From the NCBI RefSeq assembly GCF_007829435.1, contig NZ_VLJN01000008.1:57037-111434 (forward strand): a stretch of DNA of 54,398 nt, read 5' to 3'. The translations under genes were made by a program, and so were the position numbers. Positions 1-9,111 of the stretch are shown here, in pieces. Under the pieces are notes generated by a model. It made no database searches, was not told the origin of the DNA, and was given only the letters and a program-made list of their open reading frames with translations. Source of the DNA: Cupriavidus gilardii J11. Lineage in GTDB: Bacteria; Pseudomonadota; Gammaproteobacteria; Burkholderiales; Burkholderiaceae. Every line of letters begins with the position of its first letter. Position 1 is the stretch's first letter.

Positions 1-93
1 ACCGCCTGTCACCAGCGCGACGCCCTGGGCCCGACGCGGGTTGCCGGCATCAGGCGCGGCGGCTGTCACTGCGGAAGAAGCGGAATCTGGCAT
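1..93 (-). CDS. Short-chain dehydrogenase, probably pteridine reductase (N-terminus only; gene leaves the window)
   Basis: Only the first 31 codons are present. Read leftward from an ATG at 93 they encode a low-complexity Ala/Ser-rich leader followed by GVALVTGG. That is the first beta strand and start of the glycine-rich NAD(P) loop of short-chain dehydrogenases. In Cupriavidus and Ralstonia a pteridine reductase commonly lies next to the MidA-type methyltransferase found here, which is why I favour that product. The fragment alone proves only an SDR Rossmann start. Its start codon is 15 bases from the start of the divergent methyltransferase gene, so both promoters must overlap coding sequence or one start is annotated too early. 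Confidence 0.6.
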   Translation of the reverse strand, partial: MPDSASSAVTAAAPDAGNPRRAQGVALVTGG

Positions 94-108
94 TGCTACA
101 ATCGCGGG

Positions 109-1284
109 ATGCAGAAAAGCGCTAGTTTACCCCTTCCCCCCGCGGACGCGCTGGCGGCCTCGTCGGCCCTGTCGGCGCGCATCGACGCGGCCATCGACGC
201 CAATGGCGGCTGGCTCGGCTTCGACCGCTACATGACACTGGCGCTCTACGAGCCGGGACTCGGCTACTACAGCGGCGGCGCGGCGAAGTTCGGCCGCGAC
301 GAGCGCGATGGCAGCGACTTCATCACCGCGCCGGAATTGACGCCCTTCTTCGCCGCAACCGTGGCGCGCCAGCTGGCCCAATGGCTCGCAATGGGGCTGG
401 ACACCGTGATGGAATTCGGCGCCGGCACCGGCCGTCTGGCGGCCGATCTGCTGCTCGCGCTGGAGCGGGAGGGCCGCTTGCCCGCCCGCTATCTCATCGT
501 CGAGCTGTCCGGCGAGCTGCGCGAGCGCCAGCAAGCCACGGTGGCCGCGCGCGCGCCCCATCTCGCCGGGCGCGTGCAGTGGCTCGATCGCCTGCCCGAT
601 CGCTTCGAGGGCGTGATCGTCGGCAATGAAGTACTGGACGCCATGCCGGTCCGGTTGTACGCCCGGCAGGATGGCGTTTGGCACGAGCGTGGCGTCGCCC
701 GTGCCGGGCAGGGCTGGCGCTTTGCAGACCGGGCAGTCGATGCGGCGCAGGTACCGCCATCATTGCAGGCCATACCGGGCACGCACGACCTCGTCACCGA
801 AACTCACGCCGAAGCGGAGGGCTTTGTGCGCTCGCTGGGCACAATGCTTTCGCGCGGTGCCGTGCTGCTGATCGACTACGGCTTTCCCGCCGCCGAGTAT
901 TACCATCCGCAGCGCGCCGGCGGCACGTTGATGTGCCACTATCGCCATCACGCGCATCCGGACCCCTTCCTTTATCCGGGCCTGCAGGACATCACCGCGC
1001 ACGTCGATTTCACCGGCGTCGCGGATGCCGCGACCGAAGCCGGCCTCGACCTGGCCGGCTTCACGTCGCAGGCGCGCTTCCTGATGAATGCCGGCATCAC
1101 CGAACTGCTGATGACGCTGGACCCGAACGATCCGCGCAGCTTCCTGCCGGCCTCCAATGCGGTGCAGAAACTGCTGTCGGAGGCCGAGATGGGTGAACTG
1201 TTCAAGGTCATCGCGCTGACCCGTGCGCTGGACGATGCCGTACCGATCGGCTTCGCGCGCGGCGATCGCAGCCATACGCTATAG
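109..1284 (+). CDS. SAM-dependent methyltransferase, MidA/NDUFAF7 family
   Basis: 391 residues, full length for the COG1565 family. Visible family blocks are YYSGG and FITAPELTPFF (residues 54-81), the SAM-binding loop EFGAGTGRL (102-110) and GNEVLDAMP (172-180). In eukaryotes the homologue NDUFAF7/MidA methylates an arginine of a complex I subunit; the bacterial substrate is not established, so the role is left open. Its start is 15 bases from the start of the divergent SDR gene. A small DUF2905 gene follows after 10 bases and is probably co-transcribed. Confidence 0.9.
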   Translation: MQKSASLPLPPADALAASSALSARIDAAIDANGGWLGFDRYMTLALYEPGLGYYSGGAAKFGRDERDGSDFITAPELTPFFAATVARQLAQWLAMGLDTVMEFGAGTGRLAADLLLALEREGRLPARYLIVELSGELRERQQATVAARAPHLAGRVQWLDRLPDRFEGVIVGNEVLDAMPVRLYARQDGVWHERGVARAGQGWRFADRAVDAAQVPPSLQAIPGTHDLVTETHAEAEGFVRSLGTMLSRGAVLLIDYGFPAAEYYHPQRAGGTLMCHYRHHAHPDPFLYPGLQDITAHVDFTGVADAATEAGLDLAGFTSQARFLMNAGITELLMTLDPNDPRSFLPASNAVQKLLSEAEMGELFKVIALTRALDDAVPIGFARGDRSHTL

Positions 1285-1294
1285 CGAACCGCCC

Positions 1295-1489
1295 ATGCTG
1301 CGCTGGACCCTCACCATCTTCCTCTCCGTCATCATCCTGTCCTCGACGCTGCCGTGGCTGCAGCGCATCGGGCTTGGACGGCTTCCCGGCGACGTGCGCT
1401 TCCGGCTGTTTGGCCGCGAGTTCGTGCTGCCGTTCGCGTCGACAGTGCTCCTGTCTCTGCTGGTGCTGGTGCTCGGGCGCCTGTTCTGA
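1295..1489 (+). CDS. DUF2905 family small membrane protein
   Basis: 64 residues beginning MLRWTLTIF. Two hydrophobic segments (about residues 4-20 and 44-62) flank a polar loop with LGRLPGDVRF, the characteristic DUF2905 centre in which GRLPGD is near-invariant. The in-frame ATG at 1295 is chosen because the upstream part of the open frame overlaps the methyltransferase gene and is not hydrophobic. The function of the family is unknown. The gene sits 10 bases after the methyltransferase stop, and its stop faces the stop of the large convergent gene across 10 bases. Confidence 0.85.
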   Translation: MLRWTLTIFLSVIILSSTLPWLQRIGLGRLPGDVRFRLFGREFVLPFASTVLLSLLVLVLGRLF

Positions 1490-1499
1490 CGCGCCAATA

Positions 1500-3707
1500 T
1501 CAGCGTTGGTACATCGCGCTCTGCCACACCGCTTGCGGAAGGCGCGCCAACGGTTGCGGCAAGTCGATCGCGGGCACGCCGGCGCATAACGCCAGCAAGG
1601 TCGGCAGCGCCGCCTTCTGGTGGCCAGCGGGCAGCGTCCCATACAGTCGCTCCAGCCCATGCAACGGGGCTCCCCGATACCCGGGGGGCAACCGCTCCGT
1701 CGCCCGGACCAGGGCGTCCCAGATCGGCACCAGTCCATCCGCCGACTCCATCACCAGGGCCTGCAACGTCAGTCGGGCCAGAACCGGTGCGCGCAGTGCC
1801 GACGGCAGCGAGTCGGCTCGGCCCAGCATCCAGCGAAAGTGCGCCTCGTACTCGCGCGCTTCGAGGTCCGTGATGGCGTGGATCAACAGGTTCCGTTGAA
1901 CGATGGGCGTTTGCGCTCGCAATGGTGCTTCGAGAAAGTCCTGCACCTCTTCCAGTTGTTCCTCGTCGTCATGGTAAAGCGAGTAAATCACACGAAACAG
2001 ATATCGCCAGGGCCGGCCTTGCCCTTGCGCCGGCATGCGATACAGCTCCGTTGCCACATCCCACCAGGCGCGCTCGGCCTCGTCATGGTCGAATTCCCGC
2101 GTCAGGTACAAGGCGAACGGCAGCGTCTCACTGAGGGCCGCGGGCGGCAATTCCGTCAGCTGTCCCAGATAGCGGGACCAATAGCGCCGCAGCAGTACTA
2201 CGTCATGATCGATGCACTCGGAGAGCACGGGCAATTGCGCTGCCGCGGGTAGCGACGCCGCCGCATCGACCAGCGCCTTCCAGCGGACGTCATCCGGTTC
2301 GGTCTCGCTGTCCCTCAACCCTCCAGCCAGTCTCACCATCACCGCGCCACGGTGCTCCATGGGCAGTGCCATGGCTTCCCGCAGCACCGCGGGCCAGGCC
2401 GGCGTGCCATCGGGAAGCGGTGGCAGTTCCGCTGCCGCGCGGCCGAACAGGATGGCGGCCTTGTACCTGTCAGGGCGGGCGCAGGCACGCCACTCGTTCC
2501 ACAATGTGTGCCAGAACTGGGTTCGATCGGGCATGTAGTTTCCCAGAGCCACGAGCCATTGCGCGCGCCCGGTGATATCGCCGCCGTGCGTCTGGCGGGC
2601 GGTCTCCCAAAGCCGCCGCGCGCGCACGACATCGCCGGCGTGGTGCGGCACGGCAAACCAGTCGGATAGCGTCAGCATGACCCCCGTTGCGGCATCCGGT
2701 GGCAGCGTGCAAGCCGTCTCCAGCAATGCGTCCCAGACGCGTTCACTATCGTGCCGCTCCAGTCGATGGCATCGCGCCAGCGCAGACGCCAGATCGGTAA
2801 GTAAAACGACGCGTTCCTGCATCGCGGGGCGTCCATCGGCCGTGTGGAGGCGTCCGGACACTGCCATGAATCGCCGAAAGGCGGCCTCATCGCGCAGTGC
2901 ACCGCTCTCTTCCGCGCCACGCAGCAATACCTGCAGCAGTTTGCCGCGGCAGGTGATCGACTGGCCCGGGTCTTCGGCCATTGGCCGGTGGCCTTCTGGC
3001 AAGGCGAGCGCCCGCTCGATCCAGTCATCGAAGTCCACGGAGGCGAAATCGGCGCGATCCATCGAGGCCACGGCAAGGATCAGCAGGACGATCCGCTCCG
3101 TTGCCGGCTGCTGGTCTACCATCGCCCACAGCGCGGCCTCGTGCCGGAGTCTGCTGTTCACCATGTCGGAATCGCGCCCAGGCGGACGATTTGACCAGCC
3201 GGGGGGCCGGGGCGCCACCGTTTCGACGATACGGCGCAATAGCTGGCCACGGCTTGGCACGGGCAAGCCGGCGACGGCATCCAGCAGCTTGCTGCAGGCG
3301 ATGTCGCGCATGTCGCACGGAATGAGTTCGATGCTGTCGAACAGTCTGCCCAGCAACTCGGCCCTGTTCGTGGGACGCAGTGGCCGGCGTGCGATTTCGG
3401 CAAGCGCCGCGTCCAGTGTGGACAGGTTGGACACCCGCGAAAGCATCCATTCCAGCCTCGCCGAATCCAGTTGCGGCAACAGGGCACTCCGCGTGCGCCG
3501 GTCCGCCTCCGACAGGCGGATCCGGTCGGACAGCGACAGGTAACTGCCTATGCCGGCAAGCATGTCGGCTGGCAGGAAGTCCCAGAGGCAGGCCGCCACC
3601 TGGGATGCGTCGCCAGCACCGTTACCGGCTGGCGACGCCGTATCGTCCGCCGGCGGTCCGCCGACGGCATGGCGATAGGTCAAGGAGGATGTCACCGAAC
3701 GATGCAT
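1500..3707 (-). CDS. Large hypothetical protein with F-box-like N-terminus and helical repeats (effector-like)
   Basis: 735 residues from the ATG at 3707; an earlier in-frame start at 3866 would overlap cca. I do not recognise a named family. Residues 44-80 read FLPADMLAGIGSYL followed by SLSDRIRLSEADRRTR, which fits the F-box pattern (LP..ML..I...L s..D..rLs...r..r). The rest is alpha-helical with a recurring unit of about W-x-A-L-x(4-6)-LP-x(3)-R-x(3)-L, for example WDALLETACTLPPDA, WKALVDAAASLPAAA and WDALVRATERLPPGYRG. That suggests an alpha-solenoid. There is no signal peptide or membrane segment. F-box proteins in Burkholderiaceae are best known as type III effectors (GALA family of Ralstonia), so a host-directed role is a reasonable inference. 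No secretion genes are nearby. Confidence 0.7.
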   Translation of the reverse strand: MHRSVTSSLTYRHAVGGPPADDTASPAGNGAGDASQVAACLWDFLPADMLAGIGSYLSLSDRIRLSEADRRTRSALLPQLDSARLEWMLSRVSNLSTLDAALAEIARRPLRPTNRAELLGRLFDSIELIPCDMRDIACSKLLDAVAGLPVPSRGQLLRRIVETVAPRPPGWSNRPPGRDSDMVNSRLRHEAALWAMVDQQPATERIVLLILAVASMDRADFASVDFDDWIERALALPEGHRPMAEDPGQSITCRGKLLQVLLRGAEESGALRDEAAFRRFMAVSGRLHTADGRPAMQERVVLLTDLASALARCHRLERHDSERVWDALLETACTLPPDAATGVMLTLSDWFAVPHHAGDVVRARRLWETARQTHGGDITGRAQWLVALGNYMPDRTQFWHTLWNEWRACARPDRYKAAILFGRAAAELPPLPDGTPAWPAVLREAMALPMEHRGAVMVRLAGGLRDSETEPDDVRWKALVDAAASLPAAAQLPVLSECIDHDVVLLRRYWSRYLGQLTELPPAALSETLPFALYLTREFDHDEAERAWWDVATELYRMPAQGQGRPWRYLFRVIYSLYHDDEEQLEEVQDFLEAPLRAQTPIVQRNLLIHAITDLEAREYEAHFRWMLGRADSLPSALRAPVLARLTLQALVMESADGLVPIWDALVRATERLPPGYRGAPLHGLERLYGTLPAGHQKAALPTLLALCAGVPAIDLPQPLARLPQAVWQSAMYQR

Positions 3708-3811
3708 GATTCGAGCGAGTCTGGGTGGGGAAAGGACACCGGGACGCCGGAGCCGGGTGCCGGAACGATGCCGCGCCGGACCACCCGCCGCTTTCGATTC
3801 AGTGCGATCGC

Positions 3812-5086
3812 TTAGCGGCTTTGCGCGGCCGCTTGTCCGTCGTTGGCGCGCCGCGACGCGAGCCACTCATCGACAGCCGCGACTCGTGCGGCATGCACCC
3901 GTTCGCGGATGCGCTCGGGCTCGCTCTCGCATTGGCGCGCAATCGCGCCCGCATCGATGCTGGCCGCCGCCTCCCGCGCCCCGAGCAGCCGCGCTGGCTG
4001 AGGGTAGTCGCGCTGCTCGAATCCAAGCCGCCCTCGCGCGTCGGCTTCGCACGCCTGCAGGGCTTCCGCGAATCGCCCCGGCTTGCGCAGCGCATCGCAG
4101 CGCTCCAGCAACCGCGTGATCGCGGCCGCGCCGAATTCGCCGGAGCGGTGGATGTTGCCGTGCTCGCGCGCCACCAGCACGGCCAGATCGCGGCAGTCGT
4201 TCGGGACCCGCAGCCGCTTGCACACATCCTCGAGCAGCTGCACGCCGCGCTGCTCGTGGCCGATGTGTCTTGGCAGCACGTCGGCCGGCGTGGTGCCCTT
4301 GCCCAGGTCATGGACCAGCGCGGCGAAGCGCACCGGCAATGACGCGCGCATCGCCGCGGCGGTATCGACCACCATCATCACATGCACGCCGGTATCGACC
4401 TCGGGATGGTATTCGGCACGCTGCGGCACGCCCCACAGGCGGTCCAGCTCGGGCAACAGGCGCGCCAGCGCGCCGCATTCGCGCAGCACCGCGAACATCC
4501 GCGAAGGGCGCGCCTCCATCAGGCCGCGCGCCAGTTCCTGCCAGACCCGCTCGGGCACCAGCGCGTCCACCTCGCCGCTGTCGACCATGGCGCGCATCAG
4601 CGCCATGGTCTCCGCCGCGACCGTGAAATCCCCGAAACGCGCGGCGAAACGCGCCAGCCGCAGGATGCGGACCGGATCCTCGGCGAAGGCCGGCGATACG
4701 TGGCGGAACACCCGGGCGGCCAGATCGCGCTGGCCGCCGTGGGGATCGATCACCGGGCCCACCAGTTCGCCATCGGGGCCGACCTCGCGGGCCATCGCAT
4801 TGATGGTGAGGTCGCGCCGGACCAGGTCGTCTTCCAGCGTGACGTCGGGCGAGCAGTAGAACGCGAAGCCCTTGTAGCCCGCGGCGGTCTTGCGCTCGGT
4901 GCGCGCCAGCGCGTACTCCTCGCCGGTGCGGGGATGCAGGAACACCGGAAAATCCTTGCCCACCGGCTTGAATCCCGCCGCTTCCATCTGCGCTGGCGTC
5001 GCGCCGACCACCACGTAGTCGCGGTCCTGGTTCGGCGACCCGAGCAGGGCGTCCCGAATGGCGCCGCCAACGGCAAAGATCTGCAT
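3812..5086 (-). CDS. cca: Multifunctional CCA protein: tRNA nucleotidyltransferase with HD phosphohydrolase domain
   Basis: 424 residues. It adds or repairs the CCA end of tRNA. The N-terminal nucleotidyltransferase domain shows VGGAIRD (6-12) and the metal-binding DRDYVVVG (21-28), then RRDLTINAMA (90-99), a hallmark of class II CCA-adding enzymes. The C-terminal HD domain carries HDLGKG (259-264), giving the phosphodiesterase/phosphatase activities of the long gammaproteobacterial-type Cca. The ATG at 5086 (MQIFAVGG) is chosen over a far upstream in-frame start that runs through the neighbouring GST gene. The GST gene ends 19 bases upstream on the same strand. Confidence 0.95.
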   Translation of the reverse strand: MQIFAVGGAIRDALLGSPNQDRDYVVVGATPAQMEAAGFKPVGKDFPVFLHPRTGEEYALARTERKTAAGYKGFAFYCSPDVTLEDDLVRRDLTINAMAREVGPDGELVGPVIDPHGGQRDLAARVFRHVSPAFAEDPVRILRLARFAARFGDFTVAAETMALMRAMVDSGEVDALVPERVWQELARGLMEARPSRMFAVLRECGALARLLPELDRLWGVPQRAEYHPEVDTGVHVMMVVDTAAAMRASLPVRFAALVHDLGKGTTPADVLPRHIGHEQRGVQLLEDVCKRLRVPNDCRDLAVLVAREHGNIHRSGEFGAAAITRLLERCDALRKPGRFAEALQACEADARGRLGFEQRDYPQPARLLGAREAAASIDAGAIARQCESEPERIRERVHAARVAAVDEWLASRRANDGQAAAQSR

Positions 5087-5105
5087 CGTGTCCCTCGATC
5101 CGGCC

Positions 5106-5795
5106 TCAGTGTCCCAGCACGATCGCGTCGTCGTGATCAGGAGCGAGCCGGTACGGTTCGTCCTGGACCAGGAAGTCCCGTTCGGCGCGGGCGCCGGCAA
5201 TCCATCGCTGCAGCGACGGCAGCGCCAGGATGTGGTCGGCGTAGACCTTGGCGACCTCCGGCAGGTGGATGCCGTAGGTGGCGAAACGCGACACCACGGG
5301 CGCGTAGAAGGCATCGGCGATGGAGAACGCGCCGAACAGGAACGGACCGCCGGCGCCGAAGCGCTCGCGGGCGTCGATCCACAGCCGCGCGATGCGGTCG
5401 ACATCGCGCTGCACCGCCACGTTCCAGCCCATGCCCGGCAGCAACGCGGTGACGTTCATCGGCAATTGGCTGCGCAGCGCGCCAAAGCCCGAATGCATCT
5501 CGGCGCAGGCCGAGCGCGCATAAGCGCGCGCGGCCGGGTCCGCCGGCCACAGGCGATGCTCCGGAAAGCGCTCGGCAAGGTATTCGACGATGGCCAGCGA
5601 GTCCCACACCACGGTTTCACCGTCGATCAGCACGGGCACCTTGCCGGCCGCCGAGTACCGCTTGATTTCCTCGGCGAAGCTGTCGGTAAGCAGGCGCAGC
5701 GGCACCTCCTCGAACGGAATGCCAGCCTGCTCCAGTACCAGCCAGGGCCGCAGCGACCACGACGAATAGTTCTTGTTGCCGATGACGAGCTTCAT
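5106..5795 (-). CDS. Glutathione S-transferase family protein
   Basis: 229 residues. The N-terminal thioredoxin-fold domain begins MKLVIGNKNYSSWSLRPWL, with the SSWSLRPW motif of a bacterial GST subgroup in which a Ser is the likely glutathione-activating residue. It continues with VPVLIDGETVVWDSLAIVEYLAE, the cis-Pro and glutathione-binding segment. The C-terminal half is the all-helical GST domain. The start at 5795 is supported by an AGGAAGGA ribosome-binding site. The substrate is unknown. It precedes cca by 19 bases in the same direction. Confidence 0.9.
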   Translation of the reverse strand: MKLVIGNKNYSSWSLRPWLVLEQAGIPFEEVPLRLLTDSFAEEIKRYSAAGKVPVLIDGETVVWDSLAIVEYLAERFPEHRLWPADPAARAYARSACAEMHSGFGALRSQLPMNVTALLPGMGWNVAVQRDVDRIARLWIDARERFGAGGPFLFGAFSIADAFYAPVVSRFATYGIHLPEVAKVYADHILALPSLQRWIAGARAERDFLVQDEPYRLAPDHDDAIVLGH

Positions 5796-5939
5796 TTCGG
5801 GTCCTTCCTGTGGGGCGGAGGGGCGGCGTGACGTGCCGCCCTGGGCGCACCATTTTAGCCAGCGGCCGCCCGCCGGCAAAACGAATTCGGCTGGCAAGCG
5901 CTGTGAACCACGGTCACATGCGGCGCGCCCTTCCTGTCA

Positions 5940-6959
5940 CTACCGGTGGATGCTCCCACGCAGCGTCTGCAGCCGGCTGTCCCTGGCGCGAGCGAGGACG
6001 TCAGGCATCACGACCTCCAGGCTCGTCGGCTGGACACGGAGCTCAGGGGCCATCGGCGCGGTCAGCACATTGTCCAGCCGCATCGAATCGAGATTGTCGC
6101 GGGACAGCAGCGGACCGCCCGGCATATGCTCCAGGACCGCCGCCTGCACGCGCGCCAGCGCATCGGGCAGCGGCAGCACCGGCCGCGGATGGCCCGACGC
6201 CTGTCCCGCAAAACGCACCAGTTCCTCCAGCGTGTAGACGGAGGGACCGCCAAGCTCATAGCAGCGGCGGATGGTCGCCGGCGTCGCCATCGCGTTGATC
6301 ATGGCCTGGGCCACGTCCTGCACGTAGACGGGCTGGAAACGGGCCTGTGCGCAGGCCAGCGGCACCACGGGCGCCACCTGCTGCATGTTGGCGAACAGGT
6401 TGAGGAAGTGGTCCTCCGGGCCGAACACCACCGAAGGGCGGAAGATCGTCCACTCCAGGCCGCTGTCGCGCACCACGCGCTCGCCATCTCCCTTGCTGCG
6501 CAGATACATCGACGGGCCGGCGCTGTCGGCGCCCAGCGCGCTCATATGCAGCAGGCGCCGAACGCCGGTCCGCTTCATCGAATCGACCAGGCGGCGCGGC
6601 AGCTCGACGTGCGCGGCGGCGAAGACCGGTCCGTAGGGATCGCCCCGACCGCCATGCAGCACACCGACCAGATTGACGACGATGCCCTCGACGCCGAGCG
6701 TGCCGATCGCGGTATCGAGCGCGACCTCGTCCGTGACATCGAGCACCATGACCTCGACGCGCGGCAGGGCCAGCAGGTCGCGCGCGTGGTCCTCATTGCG
6801 CGTGGCGACGATGATGCGCTCCGGGTCGAGCGGCGGCATCACGTCGGTGCCCGGCTCCAGCGGTGTATTGCTGCGGTTCGCGACCCCCGACAGTCGCGCC
6901 ACCAGATGACTGCCGATAAAACCCGAACCGCCTATCACCAGCACATTGCTCGTCAGCAT
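5940..6959 (-). CDS. NDUFA9-like NAD(P)-binding protein (complex I NDUFA9 subunit family)
   Basis: 339 residues of the atypical/extended SDR type. The Rossmann nucleotide loop is GGSGFIGSHL (9-18). HMSALGAD followed by a YLRSKGDGE segment replaces the classical YxxxK active site with a variant typical of the NDUFA9/NmrA-like group. Family members are often annotated complex I NDUFA9 subunit family protein; enzymatic activity in bacteria is not proven. It is flanked by the GST gene and the lytic transglycosylase gene on the same strand, with gaps of 144 and 87 bases. Confidence 0.87.
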   Translation of the reverse strand: MLTSNVLVIGGSGFIGSHLVARLSGVANRSNTPLEPGTDVMPPLDPERIIVATRNEDHARDLLALPRVEVMVLDVTDEVALDTAIGTLGVEGIVVNLVGVLHGGRGDPYGPVFAAAHVELPRRLVDSMKRTGVRRLLHMSALGADSAGPSMYLRSKGDGERVVRDSGLEWTIFRPSVVFGPEDHFLNLFANMQQVAPVVPLACAQARFQPVYVQDVAQAMINAMATPATIRRCYELGGPSVYTLEELVRFAGQASGHPRPVLPLPDALARVQAAVLEHMPGGPLLSRDNLDSMRLDNVLTAPMAPELRVQPTSLEVVMPDVLARARDSRLQTLRGSIHR

Positions 6960-7046
6960 GACTCCCTCCGTGGCCAGTGCCCCGCCGGCGGGCTGCCGGC
7001 GGCGGCACGGATCAGCGTGCGCGCACGGGCGGGGACTGACTCGCTT

Positions 7047-9008
7047 TCAGGGCAGGCTGGTGGTGGTGACCGACGATGGCGCCACCATGCCCAGCCGCGC
7101 CTTCAGCGACTGTGGGTGCCCGTGCATCAATGCAGCATAGTACGTGGCGTTGGAAAGCACGTTCTTGACATAGGTCCGCGTCTCCGTGAAGGGAATGGTT
7201 TCAGCGAAGATCGCGCCTTCGATCGGGCGCGACAACGTGGTGCGCCAACCCTTCGGGCGTCCCGGGCCCGCGTTGTATGCGGCCGAGGCAAGCGTCTGCG
7301 AACTGTCGAGATCCGTCAGCACCATGCTCATGTAGCTGGTGCCGAGCAGGATGTTGATGTTCGGGTCGCTCATCATCGACGGCGAGAAATCCGTCATGCC
7401 GATCCGCCGCGCCACATACTTGGCGGTGGCCGGCATCACCTGCATCAGGCCATGCGCGCCGGCCGACGAGCGCGCGTTCATGATGAAGCGCGATTCCTGC
7501 CGGATGATGCCGTAGGCCCAGGCCATGTCCAGGCCCGCATCGTCGGTGGCGCGCTGCATGATGTCGCGGAACGGCATCAGGAAACGCAGGGAGAAATCGT
7601 GCTCCGCGCGCGTGCGGTCGGCGGTGTTGACCGTACGGTCGAGCAGCTCGATGCGGCGCGCGTACTCCGCGGCGGCCAGCAGTTCGCGGTCGCTCATGCC
7701 ACGCAGTTCCCAGTTCCACTCGCGGTTGCCTTCGAAGCGCAGGTCCATGTCGTAGAACTTGCGCGCGCGCTGGAAGCCGGCGCGCGTACGCATCGCGTTG
7801 GCCTCCGCTTCCGATACCGGGGTGCGCGGCGGCAGCGTGATGCGGTTGCCCAGTTCCTCGCTGGCAAGCTGGCCGTAGAAATGGAAGCCGTCGGCGATCG
7901 ACAGGAACTGCTGGCGTGCGTCGTCCGCGCGGCCGTCCGCCTGCAGCGCGCGGCCCAGCCAGTAGGTCCACGCCGGGTCCTTGGCGCGCAGCTCCGGTTG
8001 CATCGATTCCACGGCCAGCCTGACCTGCTTCCAGTCGCCCTGGCGCAACGCGGCGCGCACACGCCACTCCTGGGTTTCGGCGGAGAGCCACTGGTTGCCG
8101 CCCAGCTCCATCTGCCGGCGGTAATAGTCGGCGGCCTCGGGCATCAGCTTCTTGGCCGCGTACTGACCGACCACACCCCACGCGGCGCCCTGCTCGTCGC
8201 GCGACAGGCTGCCGGCGTTCGCCGACACATAGGCGGCGGCCTGCGACGGATCGTTGCGCGCCATCTTGACCACCAACGCCAGCGTGTCGCTGTCGGCGCG
8301 GGCCTCCGGCGCCACCGCCGCGATGCGCGCGGCCAGCGTGGTGAAGTTCTGCTCCAGCGCCTGGCGCGCCTGGAACGCGACGTCGGCACGCGTGATCTGC
8401 TGGCTCTGGTACAGGTAGGCGATCAGGTCGACGCAGGCCTCGCCGAAGTACTTCGGTTCGACCAGCTTCGCGCGGGCCTGCGCGGCGACGTTCTCGCCCT
8501 TCAGCGCACGCGACAGCAGCGCATAGCACTCCACCTGCGTGTCGTCCTTCAACACGAACTTCGGATATTCGGCGTCGAAGGTCGCCCAGTCGCGACGCTT
8601 GCCCAGCACCAGCAGCCAGTCGTTGCGCATCCGGTCAGCGATCGCCTCGCCCTTGTAGCGCTGCAGGAAGCTGCGGACCTCGTCGTCGGGCGCGTCGACG
8701 CGGGCATAGCCGCTGGCATCGAACAACTGCGGCTTGATACGGAAATACTCGACATACGACGGGATCGGGTAGTCGACCAGCGTGGCCGAGATGGCATAGG
8801 CGCGCGCCACGTCGTTCTTGCGGGCGGCCTCGCGCAGTGCGCGGAACGCGTCGTCGGGATCGCTCGGAATCAGTGTCGAGGCGGTGTTCTGCGATACCGT
8901 GCGCTTCTGCGCCACGGCCGGTGCGGCGGCCAGCGCGCAGGCCAGCGCGGTGGCGACGGCGGTCAGCGCCAGACGGGCTGGGCGCTGCCGATATACTCCC
9001 ATGGGCAT
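7047..9008 (-). CDS. slt: Soluble lytic murein transglycosylase
   Basis: 653 residues, periplasmic. A signal peptide covers about residues 1-34 and ends AAPAVAQ. A long alpha-helical superhelical region follows, then the catalytic goose-lysozyme-like domain with AWAYGIIRQESRF (catalytic Glu near residue 505), GAHGLMQVMPATA and AAYNAGPGR. This matches Slt70-type exolytic transglycosylases, which cleave glycan strands to 1,6-anhydromuropeptides. The product class is imported by AmpG, also encoded in this window. The start at 9008 is preceded by AAGGAA at proper spacing; a second ATG lies two codons later. The gene diverges from the 5-formyl-THF cyclo-ligase gene across 103 bases. Confidence 0.93.
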   Translation of the reverse strand: MPMGVYRQRPARLALTAVATALACALAAAPAVAQKRTVSQNTASTLIPSDPDDAFRALREAARKNDVARAYAISATLVDYPIPSYVEYFRIKPQLFDASGYARVDAPDDEVRSFLQRYKGEAIADRMRNDWLLVLGKRRDWATFDAEYPKFVLKDDTQVECYALLSRALKGENVAAQARAKLVEPKYFGEACVDLIAYLYQSQQITRADVAFQARQALEQNFTTLAARIAAVAPEARADSDTLALVVKMARNDPSQAAAYVSANAGSLSRDEQGAAWGVVGQYAAKKLMPEAADYYRRQMELGGNQWLSAETQEWRVRAALRQGDWKQVRLAVESMQPELRAKDPAWTYWLGRALQADGRADDARQQFLSIADGFHFYGQLASEELGNRITLPPRTPVSEAEANAMRTRAGFQRARKFYDMDLRFEGNREWNWELRGMSDRELLAAAEYARRIELLDRTVNTADRTRAEHDFSLRFLMPFRDIMQRATDDAGLDMAWAYGIIRQESRFIMNARSSAGAHGLMQVMPATAKYVARRIGMTDFSPSMMSDPNINILLGTSYMSMVLTDLDSSQTLASAAYNAGPGRPKGWRTTLSRPIEGAIFAETIPFTETRTYVKNVLSNATYYAALMHGHPQSLKARLGMVAPSSVTTTSLP

Positions 9009-9111
9009 GCTTGATTCCTTGTTGTGCGGCCGCGCCGGCTGGCACGATGTGCCGACCGATACGCTCGAGTCCAATTGACCGCGGCCATTATCCCACGCAC
9101 CCATCCGAACG

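Noticed and set aside
5946-9014. 1022-codon plus-strand open frame over the NDUFA9-like and slt genes
   Set aside because: Translation is His/Arg/Gln-rich and featureless, typical of the antisense frame of GC-rich genes; the minus-strand genes are clear.
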